Origin: Paraburkholderia polaris
GTDB taxonomy: Bacteria > Pseudomonadota > Gammaproteobacteria > Burkholderiales > Burkholderiaceae
DNA: 64,000 bases
Assembly: GCF_012927345.1 (NCBI RefSeq)
Contig: NZ_JABBGJ010000017.1
Location: forward strand, 1 to 64,000
Direction of reading: 5' to 3'
In this document: piece by piece, positions 8,615 to 15,648 of the stretch
Numbering within the stretch: the first letter of the stretch is position 1
Layout of the letters: every line of letters starts with the position of its first letter
The notes under the pieces: generated by a model
Told to the model about the DNA's origin: nothing
Seen by the model: the letters and a program-made list of their open reading frames with translations, nothing else
The model's database searches: none
Translations under genes and position numbers: made by a program

Positions 8615-9322
8615 ATGACCGATCTTTCCACCTTTCCGATCACGAAGAAATGGCCTGCCGAGCATCCGGACCGGATTCAGCTGTATTCGCTGCCGACGCC
8701 CAACGGCGTGAAGGTGTCGATTATGCTCGAAGAGACCGGTCTGCCCTATGAGCCGCACCTCGTGCGCTTCGATACGAACGATCAGATGTCGGCGGAGTTT
8801 CTGTCACTGAATCCGAACAACAAGATTCCGGCGATCATCGATCCGAACGGCCCCGACGGCAAGCCGCTGCCGCTGTTCGAATCCGGCGCGATTCTGATTT
8901 ACCTCGCGGACAAGACGGGTAAATTGATTCCGCAGGATGCCGCTGGCCGTTACGAAGCGATCCAGTGGGTGATGTTCCAGATGGGCGGCATCGGCCCGAT
9001 GTTCGGCCAGGTTGGTTTCTTCCACAAGTTCGCCGGCAAGGAATACGAAGACAAACGCCCGCGCGACCGCTACATCGCCGAGTCGAAACGGCTGCTTGCG
9101 GTGCTGGATCAGCAGCTCGAAGGGCGCGACTGGATTCTGGGCGATACGTACTCCATCGCCGATATCGCGACCTTCCCATGGGTGCGCAATCTGATTGGCT
9201 TCTACGAAGCAGGGGATCTGGTCGGGATCGACGACTTTTCGAATGTGAAGCGGGTGCTGGCGGCGTTCGTTGCGCGTCCGGCGGTGGTGAAGGGATTGGA
9301 CATTCCGAAACGGCCTGCGTGA
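8615..9322 (+). CDS. Glutathione S-transferase, YfcG/YghU (Nu/Ure2p-like) type
   Basis: 235 residues. The N-terminal thioredoxin-like domain carries LYSLPTPNGVKVSIMLEE, the TPNG motif that places a Thr/Asn pair at the glutathione site in the YfcG/YghU group. It also has NPNNKIPAI (cis-Pro) and FESGAILIYLADK. The C-terminal helical domain contains YSIADIATFPW. Enzymes of this group act mainly as disulfide reductases with glutathione. An upstream in-frame start at 8483 would add 44 residues without homology; the ATG at 8615 matches the family start but its ribosome site is weak. Confidence 0.92.
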   Translation: MTDLSTFPITKKWPAEHPDRIQLYSLPTPNGVKVSIMLEETGLPYEPHLVRFDTNDQMSAEFLSLNPNNKIPAIIDPNGPDGKPLPLFESGAILIYLADKTGKLIPQDAAGRYEAIQWVMFQMGGIGPMFGQVGFFHKFAGKEYEDKRPRDRYIAESKRLLAVLDQQLEGRDWILGDTYSIADIATFPWVRNLIGFYEAGDLVGIDDFSNVKRVLAAFVARPAVVKGLDIPKRPA

Positions 9323-9417
9323 GTGATTGGTGCGGCCGGGAGGGCGTGGGTTGCTACCGGCCGTAGTTCACTTCGGTTCGCGCGTTCTGCGTGGGCTACG
9401 CGTTCCCTTCCATCGAG

Positions 9418-9627
9418 TCAAGGCAAAGCGTTTGGATCGCCACCCATTGCGCGATAAAGGTCGCGCACAAACTGCTCGCTGACGACGTCCCATGCAGGTG
9501 AGCCATAGAGAACGTCTTCAGGATTCTTCTTGCCCTGCGCGTGACGCAAGGTGCGCACGGTCAATTCGAGGGCCATTGCTTCTTCATAAAGCGGGTGGCC
9601 CGGGCGGAGGCGGTCGTCGTTGTCCAT
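9418..9627 (-). CDS. Small hypothetical protein
   Basis: 69 residues, MDNDDRLRPGHPLYEEAMA..., ending MGGDPNALP. Acidic and soluble, with no motif I can name. The codon third positions are GC-rich as in the flanking host genes, which supports a real gene. It is the last host gene before the integrated element on this side. Confidence 0.5.
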   Translation of the reverse strand: MDNDDRLRPGHPLYEEAMALELTVRTLRHAQGKKNPEDVLYGSPAWDVVSEQFVRDLYRAMGGDPNALP

Positions 9628-9798
9628 GCCTGATTTTCGGCGGCCGCTGAGAATACTTTAGGTGTCGGCGGGCGACGCGCTTTTACAAGCCGCATAGATT
9701 CCGCGGATACGATCAGGCGAGTCCGGTCTGCACGCAAGGCAGAGTGAGATTTAGCTTCAGCCGTCGCGTATTCAGCAAACGTGGGCAATGACGGCGAC

Positions 9799-9836
9799 AA
9801 AAAAGCCCCGCCAGGCAGCGCCGGGCGGGGCTTTTT
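9799..9836. terminator. Bidirectional terminator at the left junction, probably the original tRNA-Arg terminator
   Basis: Long stem (AAAAAGCCCCGCC / GGGCGGGGCTTTTT) with A-run and T-run, able to act on both strands. It lies just outside attL, in the position where the terminator of the tRNA-Arg gene would have been before integration. The right end of the element carries a similar hairpin (38658-38693). Confidence 0.8.
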
Positions 9837-9858
9837 GAGGTGTTTGGATGTTGCTGAT

Positions 9859-9872
9859 TGGTCCCCCGACAG
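9859..9872. repeat. attL core (copy of the tRNA-Arg 3' end)
   Basis: TGGTCCCCCGACAG matches the tRNA 3' end at 38726-38740 except for one missing C. Homology stops directly to its right. To its left a similar hairpin and a GCAATGA-type stretch are shared with the right end. Confidence 0.85.
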
Positions 9873-10261
9873 AACTCACGGATCCAGCTATATGAATCGT
9901 CTGGGATTGATTCATGAATTTTATACCCCCACCGATACCCCCAAAAAAGCGTAGCAGTGAAATTTACGGCTTCGGTTTCGCTTGTACGGAGCACCTGCCG
10001 GAGCGCCGAAAAGTATGCGGCATTTGTCCCGACATCATCGATACGTCGCGAGCTGGCGGAAGACTGGGTGACCGATAGGTTTCGCAGCGCAGCCGGGTTC
10101 CTCATACCATACCCCAACCTGTACAAACTCACAGTACAATCGTCCGCAACCGTTGCCCAATAGCGGCAACCATATCAAATCGCGCCTAGGCTGATCCCGA
10201 AAGCCGGGCCCCCACCCGGCCGGCGCGGTCCTCTTCCTGGGATGACTGCAATGGGAAGCAG
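9873..10261. other. Left end of the element, non-coding, with an integrase arm-type site
   Basis: No credible gene. It contains the 15-mer CCGATACCCCCAAAA at 9932-9946, preceded by TACCCCCA, which is identical to the site ahead of the integrase gene at the other end. The rest carries no feature I can support; the promoter of the gene at 10262 should lie in its last part. Confidence 0.6.
9932..9946 (+). promoter_or_regulatory. Putative integrase arm-type site, left end
   Basis: Exact 15-base match (CCGATACCCCCAAAA) to 38602-38616 and, inverted, to 38560-38574. It lies 60 bases inside attL. Arm sites shared by both ends, near the core, are expected for P4/lambda-type tyrosine recombinases. Confidence 0.65.
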
Positions 10262-10825
10262 ATGGCTGACATTGATAAAGCGAACGCACGTACTAAATCT
10301 GCGCTGATCTCCGCCATGCAGGAAGTACGGCGACAGACGGGAGAGGAGCCGTTGAACGACGAAGAGCTTGCGCAATTATTCGCTGATGAGTCACCAAAAA
10401 AGAAGTGGATTGGCCCGAGGCGATCGTCTTCAGTGCTAGAAGATTTCATTGAGGAGACTTACCGTGAGCGTTATGGTCTGAAACAAGATCCGGGCGCCAC
10501 TGCGAGCCTTGCTCAAAATCTAACGGCGATCGCAGACGCAAACTCGGAAATTGAGCGGCTAAGGGCCGAAGTGGAACAACTGAAGGCTGAGTTGGCACAA
10601 GGTAAAGGGGGTGAATCGCTCGCCGACCATCCCAACTGGCCGGAAGAACTTGATATCTCAATTACCGCTTGGCGAGCCGCCGTAAACGGGGCCGCGCAAT
10701 CTGGACGGAAGCCAGGCGCGTTTTTGCGCGATTGGCTGCGTCAGAACTACGGAACGCTCAAAGAAGAACAGATAAAACGAATAGCGATCGTCGCAAACTG
10801 GGACAAGACGCCCGGTCCCAAATAG
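10262..10825 (+). CDS. Coiled-coil protein with a WDKTPG-type C-terminal domain, paralog 1
   Basis: 187 residues. The N-terminal 100 are hydrophilic and helical; residues about 95-118 form a short coiled coil (EIERLRAEVEQLKAELA). The last about 65 residues (ADHPNWPEELDISITAWRA to VANWDKTPGPK) are closely shared with the end of the next gene, while the N-termini differ. Similar C-terminal domains occur at the ends of unrelated coiled-coil proteins in mobile elements; no function is known to me. The start ATG follows GGGAAGCAG. Position next to attL, outside the replication core, is typical for satellite cargo such as defence genes, but nothing here proves that role. Confidence 0.75.
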   Translation: MADIDKANARTKSALISAMQEVRRQTGEEPLNDEELAQLFADESPKKKWIGPRRSSSVLEDFIEETYRERYGLKQDPGATASLAQNLTAIADANSEIERLRAEVEQLKAELAQGKGGESLADHPNWPEELDISITAWRAAVNGAAQSGRKPGAFLRDWLRQNYGTLKEEQIKRIAIVANWDKTPGPK

Positions 10826-10947
10826 ACCCGAGCCAGTTTCTGCTGTCCAGCCGTTAAACCAAACTGTGATTATCGACGTGGCGAACACCGGGGCCCCTAC
10901 TCGGTGGGAGCGCTTCTTCATAGGGGGCTTGCGTATTGGGTGTGCAG

Positions 10948-12300
10948 ATGGGTATCAAAGAACTGCTCGAGGAACAGGATCCCGACTTCATTAGTCTTCA
11001 GGATCTGTTGGAGCAAATGTCATCGGAAGACGGTTCCTCGGAAGAGGATGCCGCCATGCTGCTTGACAACAAGATTAGGCAGGCTTCCCGAAAGAGCCGT
11101 CCAGTACCTCGTTGGCATCAACTGCATCCGCACGGATGGGAAGCCGCGACAACCGACACCGCTGAGCGATTCCTGTCTGACATTGCCGCCTTCGGGTATC
11201 CGCTGTGTGACCTCGCCCTCGAGCTTGAGGACGGAGTGCTAATCAGCACTGAGCCGGGTGTGAGTGATTTTGGTTTTCTTCGTTCGGAAATCTACGACTT
11301 TCTTGACAGCCGAGGTCTGGAATTGAACCGTGAGGCTCATGCTCCGAGTACCTCGAAGCCATATATGAATCGTTCAGATGATGCCGGACTACCGCAAAAT
11401 GACTCCGCGCCCTGTCCAGACTCGCCTGGTGATGCATCAATCAGAGATTTACTGCCTGTAGAAAAACGGGGCGCCCCAGAGCACGGCGGAGCTTGGGAAG
11501 CCAAACTCGCCTTACTCAATGGCCAACTAAAAGACGCAAGAGCGGAAACCGAGAGGGTGCGGGCCGACCTTATGGCGGCAAGCGAGAAGGATGCGCGGCG
11601 ATTGCAAGAAGATCTGGATAAATATCGGAGGCTTAATGAACAACTGGCAGCAGAAGTTTCGCGGTTAAATGACCGGTTTGGTGTCGTCGGCGAGACCAAC
11701 GACATACCCGGCTGGATGAAGCCTTATATCGGTCAGAGGCGTATCGCTTTCTGGGATATTTCGAAAATTCTGGCCGGGATATTACCCAAACAAGTGCCCG
11801 TGTTCGACAGCGATAAAGATCAGGAAATTCGCGAGTGGTATGCGGCACTTGAGGAGGCAGACACCGATGGAGAGTTGGGCGAAGTTATGTGGAGTGGGAT
11901 CAAGGGAGATAATTTAGCTCTTCAAGCGAACGTCCGCCATTGGTGTGCGAAGCGTGGGTACCCTTGGCCGATCCCCGATCCAAACCCGTTGCCGACGACG
12001 GACAGCGAAGCACTTGCCGAGATTGAACACCTCAAAGCCGAGGTGGCGGGACTCAAGGCGGAGCTAACCGAAGCAAAGGATGGTGCCGCTTTTGCGGACC
12101 ATGAAAATTGGCCCTACGAACTCGATCTGGCAATGATCGCGTGGCGGGCCGCATTGTCTGGCGCCGAGCAGGCAGCAAAAAAGCCTAAGGTCTACATGCT
12201 CGAATGGCTTGAAAAAAACTACGGCGTGAAGCTCAATCCGACCCAGCGCGATCGCATCGCGACAGTGGCGAACTGGGACAAAACCCCCGGCCCGAAGTAA
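10948..12300 (+). CDS. Coiled-coil protein with a WDKTPG-type C-terminal domain, paralog 2
   Basis: 450 residues from the ATG at 10948. A TTG at 10936 has a better-spaced AGGGGG and would add four residues. The first about 130 residues are acidic with no known motif. A long coiled coil follows (about 180-245, containing LNEQLAAEVSRL), then a middle domain (PGWMKPYIGQRRIAFWDIS), a second short coiled coil, and the shared C-terminal domain (DHENWPYELDLAMIAWRAA to VANWDKTPGPK). It is 122 bases downstream of paralog 1 and likely co-transcribed. Shared tail with different heads suggests a common docking or scaffold module. Confidence 0.75.
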   Translation: MGIKELLEEQDPDFISLQDLLEQMSSEDGSSEEDAAMLLDNKIRQASRKSRPVPRWHQLHPHGWEAATTDTAERFLSDIAAFGYPLCDLALELEDGVLISTEPGVSDFGFLRSEIYDFLDSRGLELNREAHAPSTSKPYMNRSDDAGLPQNDSAPCPDSPGDASIRDLLPVEKRGAPEHGGAWEAKLALLNGQLKDARAETERVRADLMAASEKDARRLQEDLDKYRRLNEQLAAEVSRLNDRFGVVGETNDIPGWMKPYIGQRRIAFWDISKILAGILPKQVPVFDSDKDQEIREWYAALEEADTDGELGEVMWSGIKGDNLALQANVRHWCAKRGYPWPIPDPNPLPTTDSEALAEIEHLKAEVAGLKAELTEAKDGAAFADHENWPYELDLAMIAWRAALSGAEQAAKKPKVYMLEWLEKNYGVKLNPTQRDRIATVANWDKTPGPK

Positions 12301-12482
12301 TACCCTGCCTATCTCAAACCCTTGCCACATAAGGGTTGCAGGCACAGCCAGCACCGATACCCAGCCTATCTCGCCCGCCACTGCTCACCGGTTAGGCAGG
12401 GTAGGCGACGTATCTTTTGCTTGATGGCCGCCATACGCTGCACCCCATCGCAATTAACGCCCATCAGGGCAAAGGAACAGCG

Positions 12483-12776
12483 ATGGTTAGCAAAGTAGCG
12501 AGCGCGCAACCGACCGGTGGCGCGTCCCCGAATAAAGCGAAGCGCACGCCGCGCGCACTCCCGCTTCTGCCCAATCTGGACGCGTTTCCCGAGACGGGCC
12601 GTAGCCGTTGGCGCGACATCGAGCCGTTCGTCAGATACAGCCGCGAATGGGCACGTCAACATGAAATGGCGGGCCGCTTCCCGAAGCGCCAGCACATGGG
12701 GCGCACAGCCCTTTGGGAAAACTCAGAAATCAAACGCTGGCTTGCTGATCCGGTCAACTACCGCGCGGAAGCCTAA
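12483..12776 (+). CDS. AlpA/MerR-like small DNA-binding protein
   Basis: 97 residues. It contains SRWRDIEPFVRYSREWARQH and ends WENSEIKRWLADPVNYRAEA, the arrangement of short winged-helix regulators of the AlpA/excisionase type found beside satellite integrases. The protein encoded at 37077 has the same layout (SRWKQIEPFVGVSRETWRK ... LADPLNYQ), so the element carries two related copies at opposite ends. AlpA of CP4-57 activates excision; here that role is inferred. The ATG follows AAAGGAACAGCG. Confidence 0.7.
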   Translation: MVSKVASAQPTGGASPNKAKRTPRALPLLPNLDAFPETGRSRWRDIEPFVRYSREWARQHEMAGRFPKRQHMGRTALWENSEIKRWLADPVNYRAEA

Positions 12777-12779
12777 GCG

Positions 12780-13505
12780 ATGCCGACGACCACACAAAAG
12801 CAAAAGGGCCGCGACTCTGGCAAGTACGCGACCCCGACGACCACGGCTAATGATACCGCGCTAGCGCTTCGAGAGTCACGCGGCGAATCACGGGTCGATA
12901 GTCGGATTATCGCGGCGCACCTCGGCGTCCAGCATGAAAGCTCGATGCGCAGCATCACCGACTACGCCGACGACTTCAAGGCGCTCGGAATACTCCGATT
13001 TGAAATCGGAGAAATACAGGGGCGTGGGCAGCCGGAACGCTTCGTGTTGTTGAGCGAGGATCAGTGCTATCTGCTGCTGGCCTACAGTCGCAACACGGAT
13101 CGCGTCCGCGCGCTCAAGCTCAAGTTGGTGCTGGCATTCCGCGAAGCCCGCGAACGCCGCGCCCTGACCGACGCAGCATACCTGCCCGGTTATCACGCCT
13201 TGCACGACGAGGTGATGGCGCTGGCCCAACTCGCTCACGACCGAGGCAGCGTGGCCGGAGACGACGTGTTCCATTGCAACGCCAACAAGCTGGTCAACAA
13301 GGCGGCAGGCATTGGCGCTGGGATGCGCGACAAGCTCACGGATAGCCAACAGTTGATGGTTATCAACCTGCAGGCTGTGATCCGCAATACGATCCATGCC
13401 GCGATCTCCGGCGGTGCCGACCACAAGACGGCGTATCAACAAGCGAAGGATGCGGCCATGTCCTTCGCCGCGACGGCCGGCAGGTTGCTCGGAGGTGTGC
13501 AATGA
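12780..13505 (+). CDS. Phage regulatory protein, Rha family
   Basis: 241 residues. The segment ESRVDSRIIAAHLGVQHESS followed by SITDYADDFKALG and ERFVLLSEDQCYLLLAYSRN matches the Rha domain, found in lambdoid phages and satellites, where expression can block phage growth in some hosts. The C-terminal 110 residues are helical and resemble parts seen after Rha or ORF6N/KilA domains. The gene starts three bases after the AlpA-like gene and overlaps the next frame (ATGA), so it belongs to one transcription unit leading to the primase. Confidence 0.75.
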   Translation: MPTTTQKQKGRDSGKYATPTTTANDTALALRESRGESRVDSRIIAAHLGVQHESSMRSITDYADDFKALGILRFEIGEIQGRGQPERFVLLSEDQCYLLLAYSRNTDRVRALKLKLVLAFREARERRALTDAAYLPGYHALHDEVMALAQLAHDRGSVAGDDVFHCNANKLVNKAAGIGAGMRDKLTDSQQLMVINLQAVIRNTIHAAISGGADHKTAYQQAKDAAMSFAATAGRLLGGVQ

Positions 13506-13735
13506 ACCGCAACTCTGCCGCCGCCCAGCGCGAACGCTTACTCGCCGCAGCAAACCAAGCGGGGGGTTGCTTAATGGCCGAAAAAAACTTGTTGACGCCC
13601 GTAAACCGGCAGCGCTATTCTGTGCTCGTCGCTGAAACAACAGCGACCAGGTTTGGCGACCTGAGAATGTTGGCGGACAACCGCCTCAGCGCGGTTTTTT
13701 TACGTCCGTACGCCTTCGCGCGCCCCTACGATCAA
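13502..13735 (+). CDS. Leader ORF of Ash type, overlapping the C4-like RNA
   Basis: An ATG with a strong GGAGGTGTGCA overlaps the Rha stop and opens a frame that stays open to 14353, in phase with the gene at 13868. The product reads RYSVLVAETTATRFGDLRML, then FLRPYAFARP, and through the RNA element AGLGGETFGSAGA. This resembles ORFs annotated as Ash-family proteins, which commonly overlie C4-type RNA genes. I list only the part upstream of the RNA. Whether it is translated for its product, acts as a leader, or extends into a 283-residue protein cannot be decided here. Confidence 0.4.
13672..13701 (+). terminator. Attenuator-like pair of alternative hairpins with T-run
   Basis: GGCGG-ACAA-CCGCC (13672-13685) and AACCGC-CTCAGC-GCGGTT followed by T residues (13679-13701) share the CCGC strand, so they exclude each other. 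The second is an intrinsic terminator, the first an anti-terminator. It lies inside the Ash-like frame, so its translation could choose between them. In P4, immunity works through premature termination of the corresponding leader transcript. Confidence 0.55.
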
Positions 13736-13816
13736 CGGGCGGGCCTGGGTGGGGAGACCTTCGGGTCTGCCGGTGCCAACGTTCCGGTTCGCCAACCCCG
13801 TCCAGTGCCCGCCCAC
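13735..13816 (+). ncRNA. C4-type antisense RNA (P1 C4 / P4 CI class)
   Basis: An outer stem GGGCGGGC (13737-13744) / GCCCGCCC (13807-13814) encloses a GACC-TTCG-GGTC hairpin and a second arm with the exposed segment CCAACGTT (13776-13783). The conserved CCAACCCCGTCCAG stretch typical of these RNAs is present. The exposed segment is fully complementary to AACGTTGG at 13850-13857, which runs into the Shine-Dalgarno GGAGG of the ATG at 13868. In P1 and P4, C4/CI RNA is cut from the same transcript and represses the downstream gene by such pairing. This is a probable superinfection-immunity switch. Confidence 0.8.
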
Positions 13817-13849
13817 CCATTTGGCGATGGGAAGCGGGCTTTCAACCCC

Positions 13850-13860
13850 AACGTTGGAGG
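13850..13860 (+). promoter_or_regulatory. Antisense target overlapping the Shine-Dalgarno of the next gene
   Basis: AACGTTGGAGG: the first eight bases are the reverse complement of the C4-like loop at 13776-13783, and the last five are the ribosome site for the ATG at 13868. Confidence 0.7.
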
Positions 13861-13867
13861 CCGCATT

Positions 13868-14353
13868 ATGTTGCGCCGTACCCCCGCTCGTTCTGAGCAA
13901 ACTCAAACACCTGATATCCAACCTGGCGATCGCGTTCGCAGCATCTGGCTTCGTCGCACCGGAACCGCCGTCAAAGTCTATCCCGATGGCTCAGCCGCCG
14001 TTCGCTGGGACGACGGCGACAAAACACTCAAGCATCAAACGATGCCGCAGCACGTGCTCGAGTTGATCGAGCAGCTGGCCCGCAGTCGCTCCAACCACGC
14101 ACCTCTCCCGAATAGTCTCACCGAAAGATTTCCACTCTTCGCATACGCTGGCCGCAATGCTGCCGAGTTGTGGCTCGTTGGCGCACCGATGAGCATGGCC
14201 GACTCCCGTGATCTCCGCTTCCGCAACCTGGTAGCCGGTGACACGGTTTTCGCGGGCGATGCCGCACGCCGCGAAGCATTCAATGACGCATTTGCCCGTC
14301 AGATCGCTGTGTCGATTGCTCAGAAGTCCCGTGCGGAGGTGCGCCATGGCTAA
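13868..14353 (+). CDS. Satellite protein controlled by the C4-like RNA
   Basis: 161 residues from an ATG eight bases after GGAGG. Residues 15-75 look like a small beta-barrel (GDRVRSIWLRRTGTAVKVY, DGSAAVRWDDGDK), a KOW/SH3-like or MIB-like fold; the C-terminal half is helical. The family is not known to me. By position it corresponds to the genes repressed by C4 in P1 (icd/ant) or CI in P4 (eta), but the sequence is not obviously either. Its last codons overlap the next gene. The frame is open upstream to 13502. Confidence 0.6.
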   Translation: MLRRTPARSEQTQTPDIQPGDRVRSIWLRRTGTAVKVYPDGSAAVRWDDGDKTLKHQTMPQHVLELIEQLARSRSNHAPLPNSLTERFPLFAYAGRNAAELWLVGAPMSMADSRDLRFRNLVAGDTVFAGDAARREAFNDAFARQIAVSIAQKSRAEVRHG

Positions 14354-14627
14354 GACCATTGTCGACAAAATGCCGACTCGCGCTGACGTGCTGCGCGAAG
14401 CAACCGACGATCTGGGCGCTGTGGCTGAAGTACTCGGCTGGATCAACACTCTGGTCCTTCACATCGACGAGCACACCGGGAGTCAAGATTCGGATCCATG
14501 GCTGCAACTTCTACGAATCAAAGAACTGGCAGGCCTAGCGCGGTATCTCTCCACGAGTTGGCGCGGCGAGGCCGAAAACATGGCCAGCAAGTTCGAAGAA
14601 GCGCTTACGGAGGTGCGCCATGCATAA
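14346..14627 (+). CDS. Small satellite protein, array member 1
   Basis: 93 residues, MAKTIVDKMPTRADVLRE..., helical and acidic, ending ALTEVRHA. It overlaps the previous gene by 8 bases and the next by 8 bases. The start is set by GGAGGTGCGCC directly before the ATG, a sequence that recurs before the next genes. No motif recognised. Confidence 0.6.
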   Translation: MAKTIVDKMPTRADVLREATDDLGAVAEVLGWINTLVLHIDEHTGSQDSDPWLQLLRIKELAGLARYLSTSWRGEAENMASKFEEALTEVRHA

Positions 14628-14856
14628 GCAACTCTCCGCAACCGAAATGGCAAAGCGTGCTGCGGCTGAGTTGGCCGGTGCGCAACGCGCCATCGAGCAG
14701 GCGAATGCTCTTTTTGGAGTGATTCAAATGCTAGTCAACTGCGGCGACCCAGCACAGATTTTTCTCATGGCGCAAATTGGCGGTGAGATGACTGGCTATT
14801 CCGCAGAACGCGCGGAGTCGGAAAGCGAATATTTTGCAGGGGCCGGCCATGATTAA
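14620..14856 (+). CDS. Small satellite protein, array member 2
   Basis: 78 residues, MHKQLSATEMAKRAAAELAGAQ, amphipathic helices throughout, ending YFAGAGHD. It is preceded by GGAGGTGCGCC and overlaps both neighbours by 8 bases, implying translational coupling. The family is unknown. Confidence 0.6.
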   Translation: MHKQLSATEMAKRAAAELAGAQRAIEQANALFGVIQMLVNCGDPAQIFLMAQIGGEMTGYSAERAESESEYFAGAGHD

Positions 14857-15112
14857 GCTTCCTACGTTCGAACACTGCCCGAAGGATGGCACCGTAAGCG
14901 TGACACATAGCGGATACGACATTCGCACCTATGCCGAGGTGCGCTCCGGACAACTAACCGCGCTTCTATCGGTGTTCCAATCATGCAAATTGGATGACGA
15001 GCACGCGGACATGGTCATCGTCTACGGCTTGGCCGAGGAACTCGCTCGCGAAGTCTCGGGCCTCGTTGAGACGTTCACGCGGACTGATTGCCTGGAGGTG
15101 AGCCATGAATAA
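14849..15112 (+). CDS. Small satellite protein, array member 3
   Basis: 87 residues, MIKLPTFEHCPKDGTVSVTHSG, then a helical half (LTALLSVFQSCKLDDEHADMVIVYGLAEELAR broken by acidic residues). Three cysteines but no metal-site spacing. The ATG at 14849 follows AGGGGCCGGCC and overlaps the previous stop. Function unknown. Confidence 0.6.
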   Translation: MIKLPTFEHCPKDGTVSVTHSGYDIRTYAEVRSGQLTALLSVFQSCKLDDEHADMVIVYGLAEELAREVSGLVETFTRTDCLEVSHE

Positions 15113-15317
15113 ACCCGATCAATCCCTCAGCAATCTTGATCGCGCTCAAAAATTGGCAACCCAACTCGACGCGCTACTTGCAGTCACCACAGGCGAGGTG
15201 GGCGAAAGCTTTCGCATACTCTCCGACTCTTTGCAGAACGGTTTCCTGTGGGCCTGTTCAGACATGGCGGGTGAATTGGCGAACATCATTGGCGAGATTG
15301 GGGTGCGCCATGAATAA
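15105..15317 (+). CDS. Small satellite protein, array member 4
   Basis: 70 residues, MNKPDQSLSNLDRAQKLATQ..., ending IGEIGVRHE. Helical; FLWACSDMAGELANII could be an amphipathic helix. Start ATG after GGAGGTGAGCC; overlaps of 8 bases on both sides. It shares the MNKP start with the next gene, but the rest differs. Confidence 0.55.
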   Translation: MNKPDQSLSNLDRAQKLATQLDALLAVTTGEVGESFRILSDSLQNGFLWACSDMAGELANIIGEIGVRHE

Positions 15318-15648
15318 GCCCACTCCACGTTACGAGCAAACCGATTTTGGCCTGAAGGTAATTTACGTTAGCGGCACGGTGTCGGTCGTTCGAGCATCCG
15401 TTTGCCAAAACCCTGTCGGCGAAGCCGCGGTCATTTCCGAGCGCCTGTACGCGCTCACAAACCTTCTGACCGGGCCGTCGGGCGCCGAGGCATTCGACAA
15501 TATTCTGTCCCACGAGCAGCAGTCGATTTTCGAGATCCTCCATAGCCTTGCCGCTGAAACGGCGGCGCTGTCGGTGATGGCGCGCGATCTGGATTGCGGG
15601 TTTTCGCGTGACCACTCCGATGAGGACTCCTCATGGGGGGGCGAATGA
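15310..15648 (+). CDS. Small satellite protein, array member 5
   Basis: 112 residues, MNKPTPRYEQTDFGLKVIYV..., with a beta-rich N-terminus and a helical C-terminus ending acidic (SDEDSSWGGE). Preceded by GGGGTGCGCC. Its stop overlaps the ATG of the primase gene (ATGA at 15645). No motif recognised; its position directly ahead of the primase suggests a replication or control role, which is an inference only. Confidence 0.55.
   Translation: MNKPTPRYEQTDFGLKVIYVSGTVSVVRASVCQNPVGEAAVISERLYALTNLLTGPSGAEAFDNILSHEQQSIFEILHSLAAETAALSVMARDLDCGFSRDHSDEDSSWGGE

Noticed and set aside
9713..10132. Minus-strand frame at attL with FWGYRWGY similar to the extended integrase frame
   Set aside because: The similarity comes only from the shared GGGGGTATCGG DNA sites, not from a protein fragment of the integrase.
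10262..12300. Retron, diversity-generating retroelement or toxin-antitoxin system
   Set aside because: No reverse transcriptase or recognised toxin or antitoxin motif was seen in the cargo genes.
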